In this document: positions 15,581 to 24,017 of the stretch, one piece after another
How positions within the stretch are numbered: position 1 is the stretch's first letter
Layout: each line of letters starts with the position of its first letter
Made by a program: the position numbers and the translations under genes
From: an uncultured Clostridia bacterium
GTDB taxonomy: Bacteria; Bacillota; Clostridia; Lachnospirales; Anaerotignaceae
Direction of reading: 5' to 3'
Assembly (NCBI GenBank): GCA_944383885.1
Contig: CALWRF010000026.1
Coordinates: 43,723-107,722, forward strand
DNA length: 64,000 nt
Notes under the pieces: generated by a model
The model's database searches: none
What the model saw: the letters and a program-made list of their open reading frames with translations, nothing else
What the model was told of the DNA's origin: nothing

Positions 15581-17329
15581 ATGAATATACTTCTTGTTGC
15601 GCTTAATGCCAAATTTATACATTCCTCACTGGCATTAAGGACTTTAAAATCATACTGCGGCTCTATTGCCTCAAATATCGAAACATGCGAATTTACAATA
15701 AACAACGAAAAAGAATTTATATTAAGCGAAATTTATAACAAACACCCTGATGCCGTAGGCTTTTCATGCTATATATGGAATATAGAAATGACGCTTCATA
15801 TAGCTGAAATGCTTAAAAAAGTAATTCCTAACGTATTTATATTTTTAGGCGGACCGGAAGTCAGTTTTGAAAGTGATTTGCTTCTTAAAGAAAACAGCTT
15901 TATAGACCTTGTCATTCGCGGCGAAGGCGAGAAAATATTTTACAACACAGCAAAAAGCCTTATAAACGGCAGTTTTGACTTTTCTTTAATAAACGGCGTA
16001 ACATACCGAAAAGGAGAAGAAATATTTATAAATCCGCCTGAAAAGGAGCTTGACCTTAATGATATCCCTTTTTGCTGCGGCAATTTGAAGGATACAGAAA
16101 ACAAAATTATATATTATGAATCCCAAAGGGGCTGCCCGTATAACTGCCAGTTCTGTCTTTCGTCAATAGACGGGCAGGTAAGGTTTTTATCCGATGAAAG
16201 AGTAAAATCTGATTTAGATTTTTTTATAAAAAATAATGTCAAGCAGGTTAAATTTGTAGACAGGACATTTAACTGCAACAAAAGCCACGCCCATTTTATA
16301 TGGAGCTATTTAATGGAGCATGACAACGGCAAAACAAATTTCCACATGGAAATTGAGGCGCATATACTTGACGATAATGAAATTGAGTTTTTAAAAAATG
16401 CCCGAAAAGGACTTTTTCAGTTTGAAATAGGCGTTCAGTCTACAAACAGCAAAACCCTTGCCGCAGTAAGCCGCAGCAGTGACTTTGAAACACTGCGCCG
16501 CAAAGTTGAAAAAATAAAAGAAGGCAAAAACATACATGTGCACCTTGACCTTATAGCCGGGCTTCCATACGAAGGCTATGAGTCTTTTAAAAAATCATTT
16601 AACGATGTATACTCCCTTCACCCGGAGCAGCTTCAGCTTGGTTTTTTAAAACTTTTAAAAGGCTCTGGTTTAAGACGTGACGCCGAAAAATACGGCATTG
16701 TGTACGACAGCGAAGCGCCTTATGAAGTTTTATATACCCGTGATATTGACTTTGACCACATGCTAATGCTTAAAAATATAGAAGAAATGGTGGAAACATA
16801 CTATAACTCATTTAAAATACCAACAACTGAAAAATATGTATGCTCTCTTTTTAAATCATCATTTGATTTTTATGAAAGTTTGGCTTTCTATTGGGTAAAT
16901 AACGGTTTTCACAGAATAAACCACAGCAAACAGGAGCTTTATGTTATATTTTATAATTTCTGTTTAAACAGCGGTTTTTCAAAAACAGATATTGATGTGA
17001 TAAAAGACCTTTTAAAATTTGACATGCTTCTTTCAGACAACTTAAAATCAATGCCTAATTTCATTGATGAAAGTATAACAGAAGAATATAAAGCCGCAAA
17101 AAGAAAGTTCTTTAACAATAAAACCGAAACAGAAAAATATATGCCTGCACTTACAGCTTTTTCACCCCAGCAGCTTTCCAGAATGTGCCGCATAGAGCAT
17201 TTTAAATACAATATTTTGGAATATATAAACACAAATGAAATTAAGGCTGAAGAAAGCGACATTCTCTTTAACTACTACAGCAGGGATATAATTACAAACC
17301 ATGCCGGAATTACACGCATTTTTTTATAA
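15581..17329 (+). CDS. B12-binding-domain radical SAM protein (DUF4080)
   Basis: A 582-residue enzyme. It has an N-terminal cobalamin-binding-like domain (residues 1-135, with FIFLGGPEVSFE and VIRGEGE), a radical SAM domain with the cluster motif CPYNCQFC at about residue 185, and a C-terminal DUF4080 region (about 380-580). The DxHxxG cobalamin motif is not evident, so the first domain may be structural. Substrate unknown. Start at ATG 15581, with GGTG six bases upstream. Confidence 0.85.
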   Translation: MNILLVALNAKFIHSSLALRTLKSYCGSIASNIETCEFTINNEKEFILSEIYNKHPDAVGFSCYIWNIEMTLHIAEMLKKVIPNVFIFLGGPEVSFESDLLLKENSFIDLVIRGEGEKIFYNTAKSLINGSFDFSLINGVTYRKGEEIFINPPEKELDLNDIPFCCGNLKDTENKIIYYESQRGCPYNCQFCLSSIDGQVRFLSDERVKSDLDFFIKNNVKQVKFVDRTFNCNKSHAHFIWSYLMEHDNGKTNFHMEIEAHILDDNEIEFLKNARKGLFQFEIGVQSTNSKTLAAVSRSSDFETLRRKVEKIKEGKNIHVHLDLIAGLPYEGYESFKKSFNDVYSLHPEQLQLGFLKLLKGSGLRRDAEKYGIVYDSEAPYEVLYTRDIDFDHMLMLKNIEEMVETYYNSFKIPTTEKYVCSLFKSSFDFYESLAFYWVNNGFHRINHSKQELYVIFYNFCLNSGFSKTDIDVIKDLLKFDMLLSDNLKSMPNFIDESITEEYKAAKRKFFNNKTETEKYMPALTAFSPQQLSRMCRIEHFKYNILEYINTNEIKAEESDILFNYYSRDIITNHAGITRIFL

Positions 17330-17369
17330 CTTTTAATAACTTTTTATAACTTTAATAACGGAGGAAAAA

Positions 17370-18011
17370 ATGGAACAAAAAGAAAGGGTTGCTAAAATAC
17401 TTGAATTATTGGACCAGCACTACGGTCCTGCAAAATGCTATTTGAACCACGAAAATGCATGGCAGCTTTTAATAGCCACAATACTAAGCGCGCAATGCAC
17501 AGATGACAGGGTTAATATTGTTACTGAAAAACTTTTTAAAAAATACACTTCTGTTAAAGATTTTGCCGAAGCAGATTTATCGGAACTTGAAAACGACATA
17601 CGCTCAACGGGATTTTATCATAATAAAGCCAAAAATATAATATCCTGCTGTCAGTCGCTTTTAAGAGAGTATAACGGAGAAGTGCCTAAAGAGATAGAAA
17701 AACTTACATCTTTAGTTGGTGTAGGCAGAAAAACGGCAAATGTAATACGCGGCAATATTTACGGCATACCAAGCATTGTTGTAGACACCCATGTAAAGCG
17801 CATAACAAATCTTTTGGGTCTTACTACAAGTCAGGACCCAGTTAAAATAGAGTTTGAATTAATGGAAATACTTCCTAAAGACCACTGGATAAGCTACAAC
17901 ACACAGGTAATTGCTCACGGCAGAAAAGTGTGCATTGCCCGCCGTCCAAAATGTACTGAGTGCTTTCTCTCTCACCTCTGCCCGCATTTTACACCGGGAA
18001 TAGACGAATAA
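17370..18011 (+). CDS. nth: Endonuclease III
   Basis: DNA glycosylase/AP lyase for oxidised pyrimidines. The 213-residue protein has the helix-hairpin-helix LTSLVGVGRKTANVI containing the catalytic Lys, the catalytic Asp in IVVDTHVKR, and the [4Fe-4S] ligands C-x6-C-x2-C-x5-C (CIARRPKC, TEC, then FLSHLC). Ribosome binding site GGAGG. It is full length and followed by a bidirectional terminator. Confidence 0.96.
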   Translation: MEQKERVAKILELLDQHYGPAKCYLNHENAWQLLIATILSAQCTDDRVNIVTEKLFKKYTSVKDFAEADLSELENDIRSTGFYHNKAKNIISCCQSLLREYNGEVPKEIEKLTSLVGVGRKTANVIRGNIYGIPSIVVDTHVKRITNLLGLTTSQDPVKIEFELMEILPKDHWISYNTQVIAHGRKVCIARRPKCTECFLSHLCPHFTPGIDE

Positions 18012-18023
18012 TAATACATAACA

Positions 18024-18076
18024 AAAACAGCGTCTTTTAATTCTTAAAACAAGAAATACAAGACGCTGTTTTATTG
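18024..18076 (+). terminator. Bidirectional terminator between nth and convergent gene
   Basis: The perfect 13-bp stem AAAACAGCGTCTT (18024-18036) pairs with AAGACGCTGTTTT (18060-18072). T-runs on both strands serve nth and the facing gene. Confidence 0.8.
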
Positions 18077-18083
18077 TTTTTAT

Positions 18084-18377
18084 TTAATTATATTCTGTTT
18101 TGTCAAAATACTCGTTTTCCTTTAAATCCATAACCATTTTGCCGCAGTTTTTGCAGTAATGGGCATACATCATAGTTCCTCCGGCTATGTCTTTTAAAAA
18201 CCCGTCTTTAACATCCTGACCGACTTCCAAATCACCGCCTAAGTCAATAATACTGTATACAATATTTTTCTTTATTCCCGGGCGGTTCCCGTTATCTAAG
18301 AACCAGTTAAATTTAAAACTTCTTGCTGAATAAAAATAACCTTTTTTCATTTCGTTCCCACAATACGGACATATCAT
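18084..18377 (-). CDS. Small zinc-ribbon protein
   Basis: A 97-residue protein with two CxxC pairs, CPYCGNEMKKGYFY at the N-terminus and HYCKNCGK near residue 79, which form a probable zinc ribbon around a beta-rich middle. Such proteins are common in Firmicutes and have no assigned function. I start at ATG 18375-18377 because AGGAGGGCGG lies immediately upstream. Its start is 18 bases after the upstream gene. Confidence 0.72.
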   Translation of the reverse strand: MICPYCGNEMKKGYFYSARSFKFNWFLDNGNRPGIKKNIVYSIIDLGGDLEVGQDVKDGFLKDIAGGTMMYAHYCKNCGKMVMDLKENEYFDKTEYN

Positions 18378-18394
18378 AAAACCGCCCTCCTGCA

Positions 18395-18919
18395 TTAATA
18401 CCTTTGGTTAACATATCCATCTATTAAAGAAACTCTTGTTCCCTCGGAAAAAACACCTTCCTGCCGCAAATCATTAAGGATTATTTCGTTTGTGGAATGA
18501 AGAATCATTCCGTAGCAGTCACTGCATACAATCTCAAAAAGCTTTCCTTTTAGCGCCTTGCTTTTTACCTTAACAAAATAAGCCTCAACGCCTTTGTAAT
18601 CAAGCATTTTAAGGACTTTCATTGTCGCCCTGTCTTTTTTGGAATAATAATAGTCAGCCTGACTTTGGTAATCTTTTTTAGCGTCATAATCAATACCGTA
18701 AGATGTGCTTACAGACTTCATTTCCTTTGCCAAAGCGTTATAGTACTGATAGTTATAAAGCCCTTTTTCCACAGTATCAATGTATTTAAAAGGTCCTATA
18801 TCGTTATGAACAACAGCGTTGTAATTCATTTGCAGATACTCACGCTTAGTCATATCGCCTTTTAGATACTGGTCTATTAATGACTGCCTGTACATGAAAT
18901 ACTTTTGAATTTTATTCAT
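18395..18919 (-). CDS. Conserved hypothetical protein, 174 residues
   Basis: An unrecognised cytoplasmic protein, Tyr-rich (YNYQYYNALAKE; QSQADYYYSKKDRATMKVL), with a C-terminal beta-rich half (IVCSDCYGMILHSTNEIILNDL). It may belong to a clostridial DUF family, which I cannot name with confidence. It is probably transcribed with the zinc-ribbon gene. Confidence 0.6.
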   Translation of the reverse strand: MNKIQKYFMYRQSLIDQYLKGDMTKREYLQMNYNAVVHNDIGPFKYIDTVEKGLYNYQYYNALAKEMKSVSTSYGIDYDAKKDYQSQADYYYSKKDRATMKVLKMLDYKGVEAYFVKVKSKALKGKLFEIVCSDCYGMILHSTNEIILNDLRQEGVFSEGTRVSLIDGYVNQRY

Positions 18920-18961
18920 TATTTACACAACCCGACTGTTTAAAGTTCATGTTTAAAAAAT

Positions 18962-19513
18962 TTATTTTTTGTAAACTATGCTTTCCAAAACATCGGAAGC
19001 TGTTTTTTTATCCAAAAGATAAGTAATAATCTCTGAGGCAAAATCTATGGCAGTTCCCACACCACGTGATGTAATAATATTTCCGTCATGGCTTACGCTG
19101 TTATATTCAATTTCAGCGCCTGAAAGGTATTTTTCAAAACCCGGGTAAGAGCAGGCTTTTTTGCCTTTTAATATACCCATTTCACCAAAAACAGAAGGCG
19201 CTGCGCATATAGCCGCAATTAACTTTCCGGCATTGTTAAATTCTGCAATAAGCTCTTTAAGCTCTACACATGCCGCTAAATTGCTTGTTCCCGGCATTCC
19301 GCCAGGAAGAATAATTGCATCTGCATCTTTTAACTTATTCTTATCAAAAGCCATGTCACATTTTACTGCAACACCATGTGTGCCTTTAACAAACTCATCA
19401 TCTGTAATTGAAACCATAAGAACATCTATGCCGGCACGCCTCAGCAAATCAACCTGCGTAAGCGCTTCTACTTCTTCAAATCCTTCACCGAAAAAAACCG
19501 CCGCTTTTTTCAT
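18962..19513 (-). CDS. DJ-1/PfpI-family protein (YajL/ThiJ-like)
   Basis: A 183-residue DJ-1 superfamily protein; members act in carbonyl or oxidative stress or as glyoxalase/deglycase-like enzymes. The GEGFEEVEAL Glu (residue ~16) and the nucleophile Cys in IAAICAAPSVFG (residue ~103) are both present, with ILPGGMPGTSNLA between. Ribosome binding site AAGGAGG. Single gene, divergent from the CYTH gene. The exact substrate cannot be inferred. Confidence 0.88.
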   Translation of the reverse strand: MKKAAVFFGEGFEEVEALTQVDLLRRAGIDVLMVSITDDEFVKGTHGVAVKCDMAFDKNKLKDADAIILPGGMPGTSNLAACVELKELIAEFNNAGKLIAAICAAPSVFGEMGILKGKKACSYPGFEKYLSGAEIEYNSVSHDGNIITSRGVGTAIDFASEIITYLLDKKTASDVLESIVYKK

Positions 19514-19633
19514 TTATATTCCTCCTTTTATGTTTATTAATATTATTATATACAAAAAGCCAGTCTAAAACAATGCAAACAGTAATTTAAAATTTGTGTT
19601 ATAATACTTTAAAATGCAACGCGGAGGATTAAA

Positions 19634-20089
19634 ATGGAGATAGAAAAAAAATATTTAACAAAAAGCATACCCTTTGACTTAAATAAATTTCGCAAAACAG
19701 AAATTGAGCAGTGCTATATATCCACTGACCCTGTAATACGCATTAGGAAAAGCGATGATAAATATTATCTTACATTTAAAGGCGCCGGTGAAATAAGCCG
19801 GGAAGAATTTGAAACTTTCATTACTAAAAACCAGTACGAAAACCTTTTAAAAAAAGCCGAAACCAAAATCATATCCAAAACAAGATACTTTATTCCCCTT
19901 GATAACGGTCTTACTGCCGAAACAGATATATATTATGGAGAATTAAAAGGTCTTATTACAACAGAAGTTGAGTTTAAAACTCAGGCAGACTGCTCTTCAT
20001 TTATAGCGCCTGAATGGTTCGGAAAAGATATCTCTTCCGACAACAGATATAAAAACTCTTCTCTTTCTCGTTTTGGCATTCCTGAATAA
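19634..20089 (+). CDS. CYTH-domain protein
   Basis: A 151-residue CYTH (CyaB/thiamine-triphosphatase-like) protein with the ExExK signature as MEIEKKYL. The tunnel residues follow as VIRIRKSDDKYYLTFKGAG and TAETDIYYGELKGLITTEVEF. Such proteins bind inorganic or organic triphosphates; bacterial single-domain members are mostly tripolyphosphatases. Ribosome binding site CGGAGG; terminator directly downstream. Confidence 0.88.
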   Translation: MEIEKKYLTKSIPFDLNKFRKTEIEQCYISTDPVIRIRKSDDKYYLTFKGAGEISREEFETFITKNQYENLLKKAETKIISKTRYFIPLDNGLTAETDIYYGELKGLITTEVEFKTQADCSSFIAPEWFGKDISSDNRYKNSSLSRFGIPE

Positions 20090-20104
20090 AATAATTATCA
20101 CAAG

Positions 20105-20139
20105 CAGCCGCACTTTAGTTTTTGTGCGGCTGTTTTTTT
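20105..20139 (+). terminator. Rho-independent terminator after the CYTH gene
   Basis: Stem CAGCCGCAC (20105-20113) with GTGCGGCTG (20124-20132), then seven T residues. Confidence 0.9.
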
Positions 20140-20322
20140 ACAAAAAATTACTTGTTATGTCAAATTTATAAAAAAAAATACATTAAATCAATTGATTTTT
20201 TTATCGTCAAAAAATCGTATAACTTTTATTTTTACAACGTATGTTTTTATTTTGCGCCAATTAACAACGGCACAATCTGACATGCGAGTCAGATTTTTCT
20301 ATTTTTTGTGGAAAAGAAATTG

Positions 20323-20351
20323 TTGAAAAAGCGTAAAGCTCCTTTTATAAT
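20323..20351 (+). promoter_or_regulatory. Sigma-A promoter of spo0A with a possible 0A box
   Basis: TTGAAA (20323-20328) is followed after exactly 17 bases by TATAAT (20346-20351), 83 bases upstream of spo0A. The -35 lies inside TTGTTGAAA, which differs from the 0A box core (TGNCGAA) at one position, so autoregulation is possible. The rest of the 20090-20434 gap holds the CYTH terminator and AT-rich sequence; I see no clear sigma-H promoter. Confidence 0.6.
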
Positions 20352-20434
20352 CTCCAATATACGGAATTATTTACCAAATAATTAGTATAAATAGTATATA
20401 ACAACTAAAAATATATTTTAACGGAGGGGTTATT

Positions 20435-21241
20435 TTGAGCCAAAACAAAGTAAAAATTTCTATTGCGGATGATAACAAAGATTTTTGCGATATACTTAAG
20501 AATTTTCTCAATTCAAAAGAGGATATGGAAGTAGTTTCTGTTTCTTACGATGGAGTAGACGCTTACGAAATGATTTGTGAAAAACAGCCTGACGTAGCTA
20601 TAATAGATGGAATTATGCCACGTCTTGACGGACTTGGGGTTTTGGACAAAATTAATCAAAATCCTACTGAAAAACGACCTATATGCATTATTTTGTCAGC
20701 TCTAAGTCAGGAAAAAATATCTCAAAGAGCCTTTGAGCTGGGTGCAGACTATTATATTGTAAAGCCTTTTGATATGGAGTCTTTAGCAAACAGAATCCGT
20801 CAGTTCAGAAGTACATCCGCTCCACGAACAATTAATGCCGCCTTTAATCCAAACCCGGGTGAAAAACGCCTTTTTGACAATTCGGCTTATGACCTTGAAA
20901 CAAAAGTAACTAATATCCTGCATGAAATCGGCGTTCCAGCCCACATAAGAGGCTACCACTATATGCGTGAAGCCATTATAATGAGTGTAAACGACATGGA
21001 CGTACTTAACTATATAACAAAAGAGCTTTACCCTTCCATAGCTAAAAAATGCAACACAACACCTTCACGTGTAGAAAGGGCTATACGCCATGCTATTGAG
21101 GTTGCTTGGAACAGGGGCAAAATCGAGGCTATAGACAGCCTTTTCGGCTATACAATAAACAACCATAAGGGCAAGCCTACAAACAGCGAGTTTATTGCCC
21201 TTATAGCCGACAGGCTCCGCCTTGAGCAGAAAGCAAGCTGA
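20435..21241 (+). CDS. spo0A: Sporulation master regulator Spo0A
   Basis: The 268-residue response regulator that starts sporulation. The receiver domain (1-125) has the acidic pair in IADDNKDF, the phospho-acceptor in [15 protein letters not shown] and the Lys in YIVKPFD. The effector domain (about 150-268) contains [19 protein letters not shown], the recognition-helix region [20 protein letters not shown] and [19 protein letters not shown] start after CGGAGGGG. Full length, flanked by terminators. Confidence 0.97.
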   Translation: MSQNKVKISIADDNKDFCDILKNFLNSKEDMEVVSVSYDGVDAYEMICEKQPDVAIIDGIMPRLDGLGVLDKINQNPTEKRPICIILSALSQEKISQRAFELGADYYIVKPFDMESLANRIRQFRSTSAPRTINAAFNPNPGEKRLFDNSAYDLETKVTNILHEIGVPAHIRGYHYMREAIIMSVNDMDVLNYITKELYPSIAKKCNTTPSRVERAIRHAIEVAWNRGKIEAIDSLFGYTINNHKGKPTNSEFIALIADRLRLEQKAS

Positions 21242-21332
21242 AATATTTGTTTTAAATATTTTCTAAACAAACCAATTTTTTAATAAGCCTTTTTAATAAA
21301 GTCCAAACCAATTAACTTTTAAACTCCTAACC

Positions 21333-21393
21333 AAATAACCTCCTGATTAGTTGGCTGCAAGTATGCGCCTTTCTAACAGGAGGTTATTTTATT
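21333..21393 (+). terminator. Terminator after spo0A
   Basis: Perfect arms AAATAACCTCCTG (21333-21345) and CAGGAGGTTATTT (21377-21389), then T-rich sequence. The loop of 31 bases may form a smaller inner stem. The 21390-21506 remainder is AT-rich with no other signal. Confidence 0.8.
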
Positions 21394-21506
21394 AAAATAA
21401 ATGTTTAAATATAACTTAATCTGCTATTTAATATCAATGCTAAATAAAATCAGTATTTAAAAATATGTTGCTAATAAACGAAGATTATTTTAATAACAAT
21501 GTCATT

Positions 21507-22598
21507 TTAGTCCATCTCTATTACAGTACCATCAGTATAGACAATACTTTCAATTTTATATTCAAACTTAAGATCCTCATAATCAGTTTTAAAAAGCTTC
21601 CTATCTTCATCTAAAAACTGATTGCATTCATAACTTAAATTATCAACCGTTATTGTGGCAGAAGGCTGGATATTTATTCCAGTAAAATCACATCCACATG
21701 TAAGAATTTCTTTTTCAAATAAATCTTTTATTGTCAAAAATCCTTCAATACCTTTAATTGTTTTTTCGCTGTTATTCGTCAATTCAAAAGTAAAATTTAC
21801 ATAATCTGAAAAAATCCAGTTATTTATATTCATAGGAGTATTTGTTTTGTCTGTAACAAATACCTTAACATATTTCTCAGAATCTAAATTTTCATACAAT
21901 TTCTTTAGTTCATTTAATTCATCTGAAGCGCCTAAAACTCTTATCAAAGTGTCAATATTTTTTATAGCATTTTGGTAGTCTTTATCATTACTATATTTTT
22001 TTGCTTCATCTAATAAGGACTTTTTCCAGTTTTCAGAAAGTGAATCTATTTTACTTTGTGCAGTTTTGTAATTTGAATCATCTTTAATTACAGCTTTATA
22101 GTTTTCAATAGCTTTGGCAATATCATTTGATTTTTCAGCATCTACGGCATTTTCAAACGCTGTTCTTGATCTATTCAATGAATAAATTTTATTCTCTATG
22201 TCGTTTGCATAATCTTTTGATATTTCATATTTAGTAAATTTATCTATTTCATTTTTAGATTCTTCATAATCAGTATGCTCATTAAAAAAATCCTTATAAA
22301 TTGTGTCCATATAATTATTTTGTTTTTCTATCAATTTATTTTTCAAATCGTCATTATCTTTGATTTTTTCATTATATAAAGACAATGCTTCATTATAATT
22401 TTCTTCGTTTACAAGATATAAATATCTATCAACTGCATTCATTTTAGATAATAATACCCCTAAAAATAAAACCAAAATTATAAATATAGCAAAATAAATT
22501 ATTTTCTTTTTTAATACCATATAATGCTTCAATCTATAGAAACCTTTTTCTTTATTAATTTCATCTACATTTTTATCTTCATTTTCATTAAATATCAT
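21507..22598 (-). CDS. Membrane-anchored protein with helical repeats, unknown function
   Basis: A 363-residue protein. One membrane helix (about residues 32-50, YFAIFIILVLFLGVLL) precedes a long helical region (55-235) that resembles degenerate TPR units (AENYEAV-like FENAVDAEKSNDIAKAIENYKAVIKDD). A C-terminal beta domain (240-363) with ELTNNSEKTIKGIEGFLTI resembles extracellular FxLYD-type domains. Topology is probably N-in, C-out. It is transcribed divergently from an XRE repressor whose likely operator lies inside this gene's promoter. I do not recognise a specific family. Confidence 0.65.
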   Translation of the reverse strand: MIFNENEDKNVDEINKEKGFYRLKHYMVLKKKIIYFAIFIILVLFLGVLLSKMNAVDRYLYLVNEENYNEALSLYNEKIKDNDDLKNKLIEKQNNYMDTIYKDFFNEHTDYEESKNEIDKFTKYEISKDYANDIENKIYSLNRSRTAFENAVDAEKSNDIAKAIENYKAVIKDDSNYKTAQSKIDSLSENWKKSLLDEAKKYSNDKDYQNAIKNIDTLIRVLGASDELNELKKLYENLDSEKYVKVFVTDKTNTPMNINNWIFSDYVNFTFELTNNSEKTIKGIEGFLTIKDLFEKEILTCGCDFTGINIQPSATITVDNLSYECNQFLDEDRKLFKTDYEDLKFEYKIESIVYTDGTVIEMD

Positions 22599-22734
22599 AA
22601 GTATATACCTCTCCCTATTTATAACTTTTTATAATCCAATAAAATATAAATATAAAAATTTTTATACAATACTATACTTCTTGAAAACATAAAAAATCCT
22701 CCTTTAAACAATACTATATTCTAAGCACAAAAAC

Positions 22735-22780
22735 ATTATAAACCATTTTGGTTTATAAATCAATATACCAAAATGGTTTA
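22735..22780. promoter_or_regulatory. Divergent control region: promoter and two palindromic operators
   Basis: On the minus strand, TTGATT (22758-22763) and TATAAT (22735-22740) are spaced by exactly 17 bases and face the membrane-protein gene. The whole spacer is occupied by the palindrome AAACCATTTTGGTTT (22740-22754). A second copy of the core, ACCA-AAA-TGGT (22767-22777), lies 14 bases away toward the XRE gene. This is a typical repressor layout, probably bound by the adjacent XRE protein. Confidence 0.7.
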
Positions 22781-22820
22781 TTTATACTCAACTTATAAAT
22801 TTTAAGCTGAGGTGATTAAT

Positions 22821-23042
22821 ATGTATGAAAGAATTCGCAATCTAAGGGAAGATAGTGATTTGCTGCAAAAGGATTTAGCAAAGTATCTTAACTGCACTCA
22901 AGTGTGCTATTCACGCTATGAATTAGGGCTAAGGGATATTCCAACAGAAACACTAATAAAGCTTGCCGCATATTATAAAACAAGCACAGATTATATTTTA
23001 GGAATAACAAATGTAAAAGAACCATATCCAAAAGATTTATAA
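22821..23042 (+). CDS. XRE-family helix-turn-helix repressor
   Basis: A 73-residue single-domain Cro/CI-type protein: IRNLREDSDLLQKDLAKYLN, the recognition helix region QVCYSRYELGLRDIP, then LIKLAAYYKTSTDYILG. Start at ATG 22821 after GAGGTGAT. It probably controls the divergent membrane-protein gene through the two palindromes between them, and perhaps itself. Similar proteins occur both in mobile elements and as chromosomal regulators. Confidence 0.88.
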   Translation: MYERIRNLREDSDLLQKDLAKYLNCTQVCYSRYELGLRDIPTETLIKLAAYYKTSTDYILGITNVKEPYPKDL

Positions 23043-23047
23043 CATTA

Positions 23048-23137
23048 AAAAAAGCAGGGGATATTATACGGCTCCGAAAGTCAGACAATATATCTAACTA
23101 ATAAAAGCCATATTATTAATCCACTGCTTTTTATTTA
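23048..23137 (+). terminator. Possible long-loop terminator after the XRE gene
   Basis: AAAAAGCAGGGGAT near 23049 and ATCCACTGCTTTTT (23119-23132) pair with one mismatch, followed by TATTT. The loop is long (about 56 bases), so the call is tentative. Confidence 0.4.
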
Positions 23138-23249
23138 AACAAAAATATAGATATCCTATGGATATTTTTGAAGCATATATTTCTGCCAAGTCGAAAACGC
23201 ACTGAACTTTTTAGAGTTTTATTATCCATACTTTAACAACCTTACAAAT

Positions 23250-23287
23250 AAAAACGGCTAAAACTCTAATGTTTTAACCGTTTTTTA
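23250..23287 (-). terminator. Probable terminator at the end of the CIS operon
   Basis: Arms AAAACGGCTAAAAC (23251-23264) and GTTTTAACCGTTTT (23271-23284) pair at 13 of 14 positions with T-runs on both sides. On the minus strand it is the first good terminator after the CIS operon, about 290 bases past its last gene. Confidence 0.6.
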
Positions 23288-23577
23288 AGAGCCGAAAACG
23301 TGACTTGAACATATGACCAGCAGTTATTGGTATGGAATAAACTTTATGCATACTAAATTCACAATAGCCAGTCTACAATAATTTTCAAATTCTCACCATT
23401 ATTTTAATTATTCTAAGTACAATTTATTGATTTGAATAACTTAATTTTTTTATTTTATAAAAATATTTTACTTTAGTTTAACAGCAAGTCACATTTTATA
23501 TTGTCCAGCACCTATACCTCTGCTAAATAAACTAAACAATAATCTAACAGCAAAATTAACCACGCAAATCAATACTG
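23288..23577. other. Non-coding stretch with a possible decayed tRNA 3' half
   Basis: On the minus strand 23288-23320 reads like the T-arm and acceptor end of a tRNA (GTTCAAGTC in the T-loop position, then GTTTTCGGC), immediately before the terminator. The stems are imperfect and I cannot build a full cloverleaf. The rest, to 23577, is AT-rich with no gene or strong signal. Confidence 0.25.
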
Positions 23578-23991
23578 CTACATTTGTTTTATAATATCAT
23601 TGCGGTAATTGTCAGCAATCATTCCTGAAAGCAAAACAATACGCTCTATAAGTGCTTCCTGCTCTGCCTGACTGCCAAAAATATATTGACATGTCCTAAC
23701 CATAACATCACCTGTATCTGGTTCTATCTGAAAAGCTCCTTGTTTAAGCTGATAATTAAGACCCATTAAATATCTGCTTATTGTTTCTTTGTTTTTTTCT
23801 TCAACTCTTATGTTGCAGTCCACAAAAAAAACAAGCATTCGTTCTTCTTCCATGCACATAGCAAACGCGTTATATTTCCCTTTTTCTCCGCTTATGCGGA
23901 ATGAAAAAATACTGCTCCCGTTTTCATTTTTCTCCTGAAGCGGCAGATTATATTTTTCGGCAAAAGCCATAAATCCATCATGAATTGTCAT
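23578..23991 (-). CDS. YbjN-like (T3SS-chaperone-fold) protein, last gene of the CIS operon
   Basis: A 137-residue protein matching the YbjN pattern, whose fold resembles type III secretion chaperones: helix GFMAFAEKYNLPL, strands IFSFRISG, NAFAMCMEEERMLVFFVDCNI, helix NKETISRYLMGLNY, strand GAFQIEPDTGDVMVRTC, then a long C-terminal helix. I start at ATG 23989-23991 because TGGAGGCG lies upstream; an earlier in-frame TTG overlaps the large upstream gene. Position directly behind the 1544-residue gene suggests it may be a chaperone for that protein; this is inference. Confidence 0.7.
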   Translation of the reverse strand: MTIHDGFMAFAEKYNLPLQEKNENGSSIFSFRISGEKGKYNAFAMCMEEERMLVFFVDCNIRVEEKNKETISRYLMGLNYQLKQGAFQIEPDTGDVMVRTCQYIFGSQAEQEALIERIVLLSGMIADNYRNDIIKQM

Positions 23992-24017
23992 TTCAGCGCC
24001 TCCATTTTGTACCGTTA

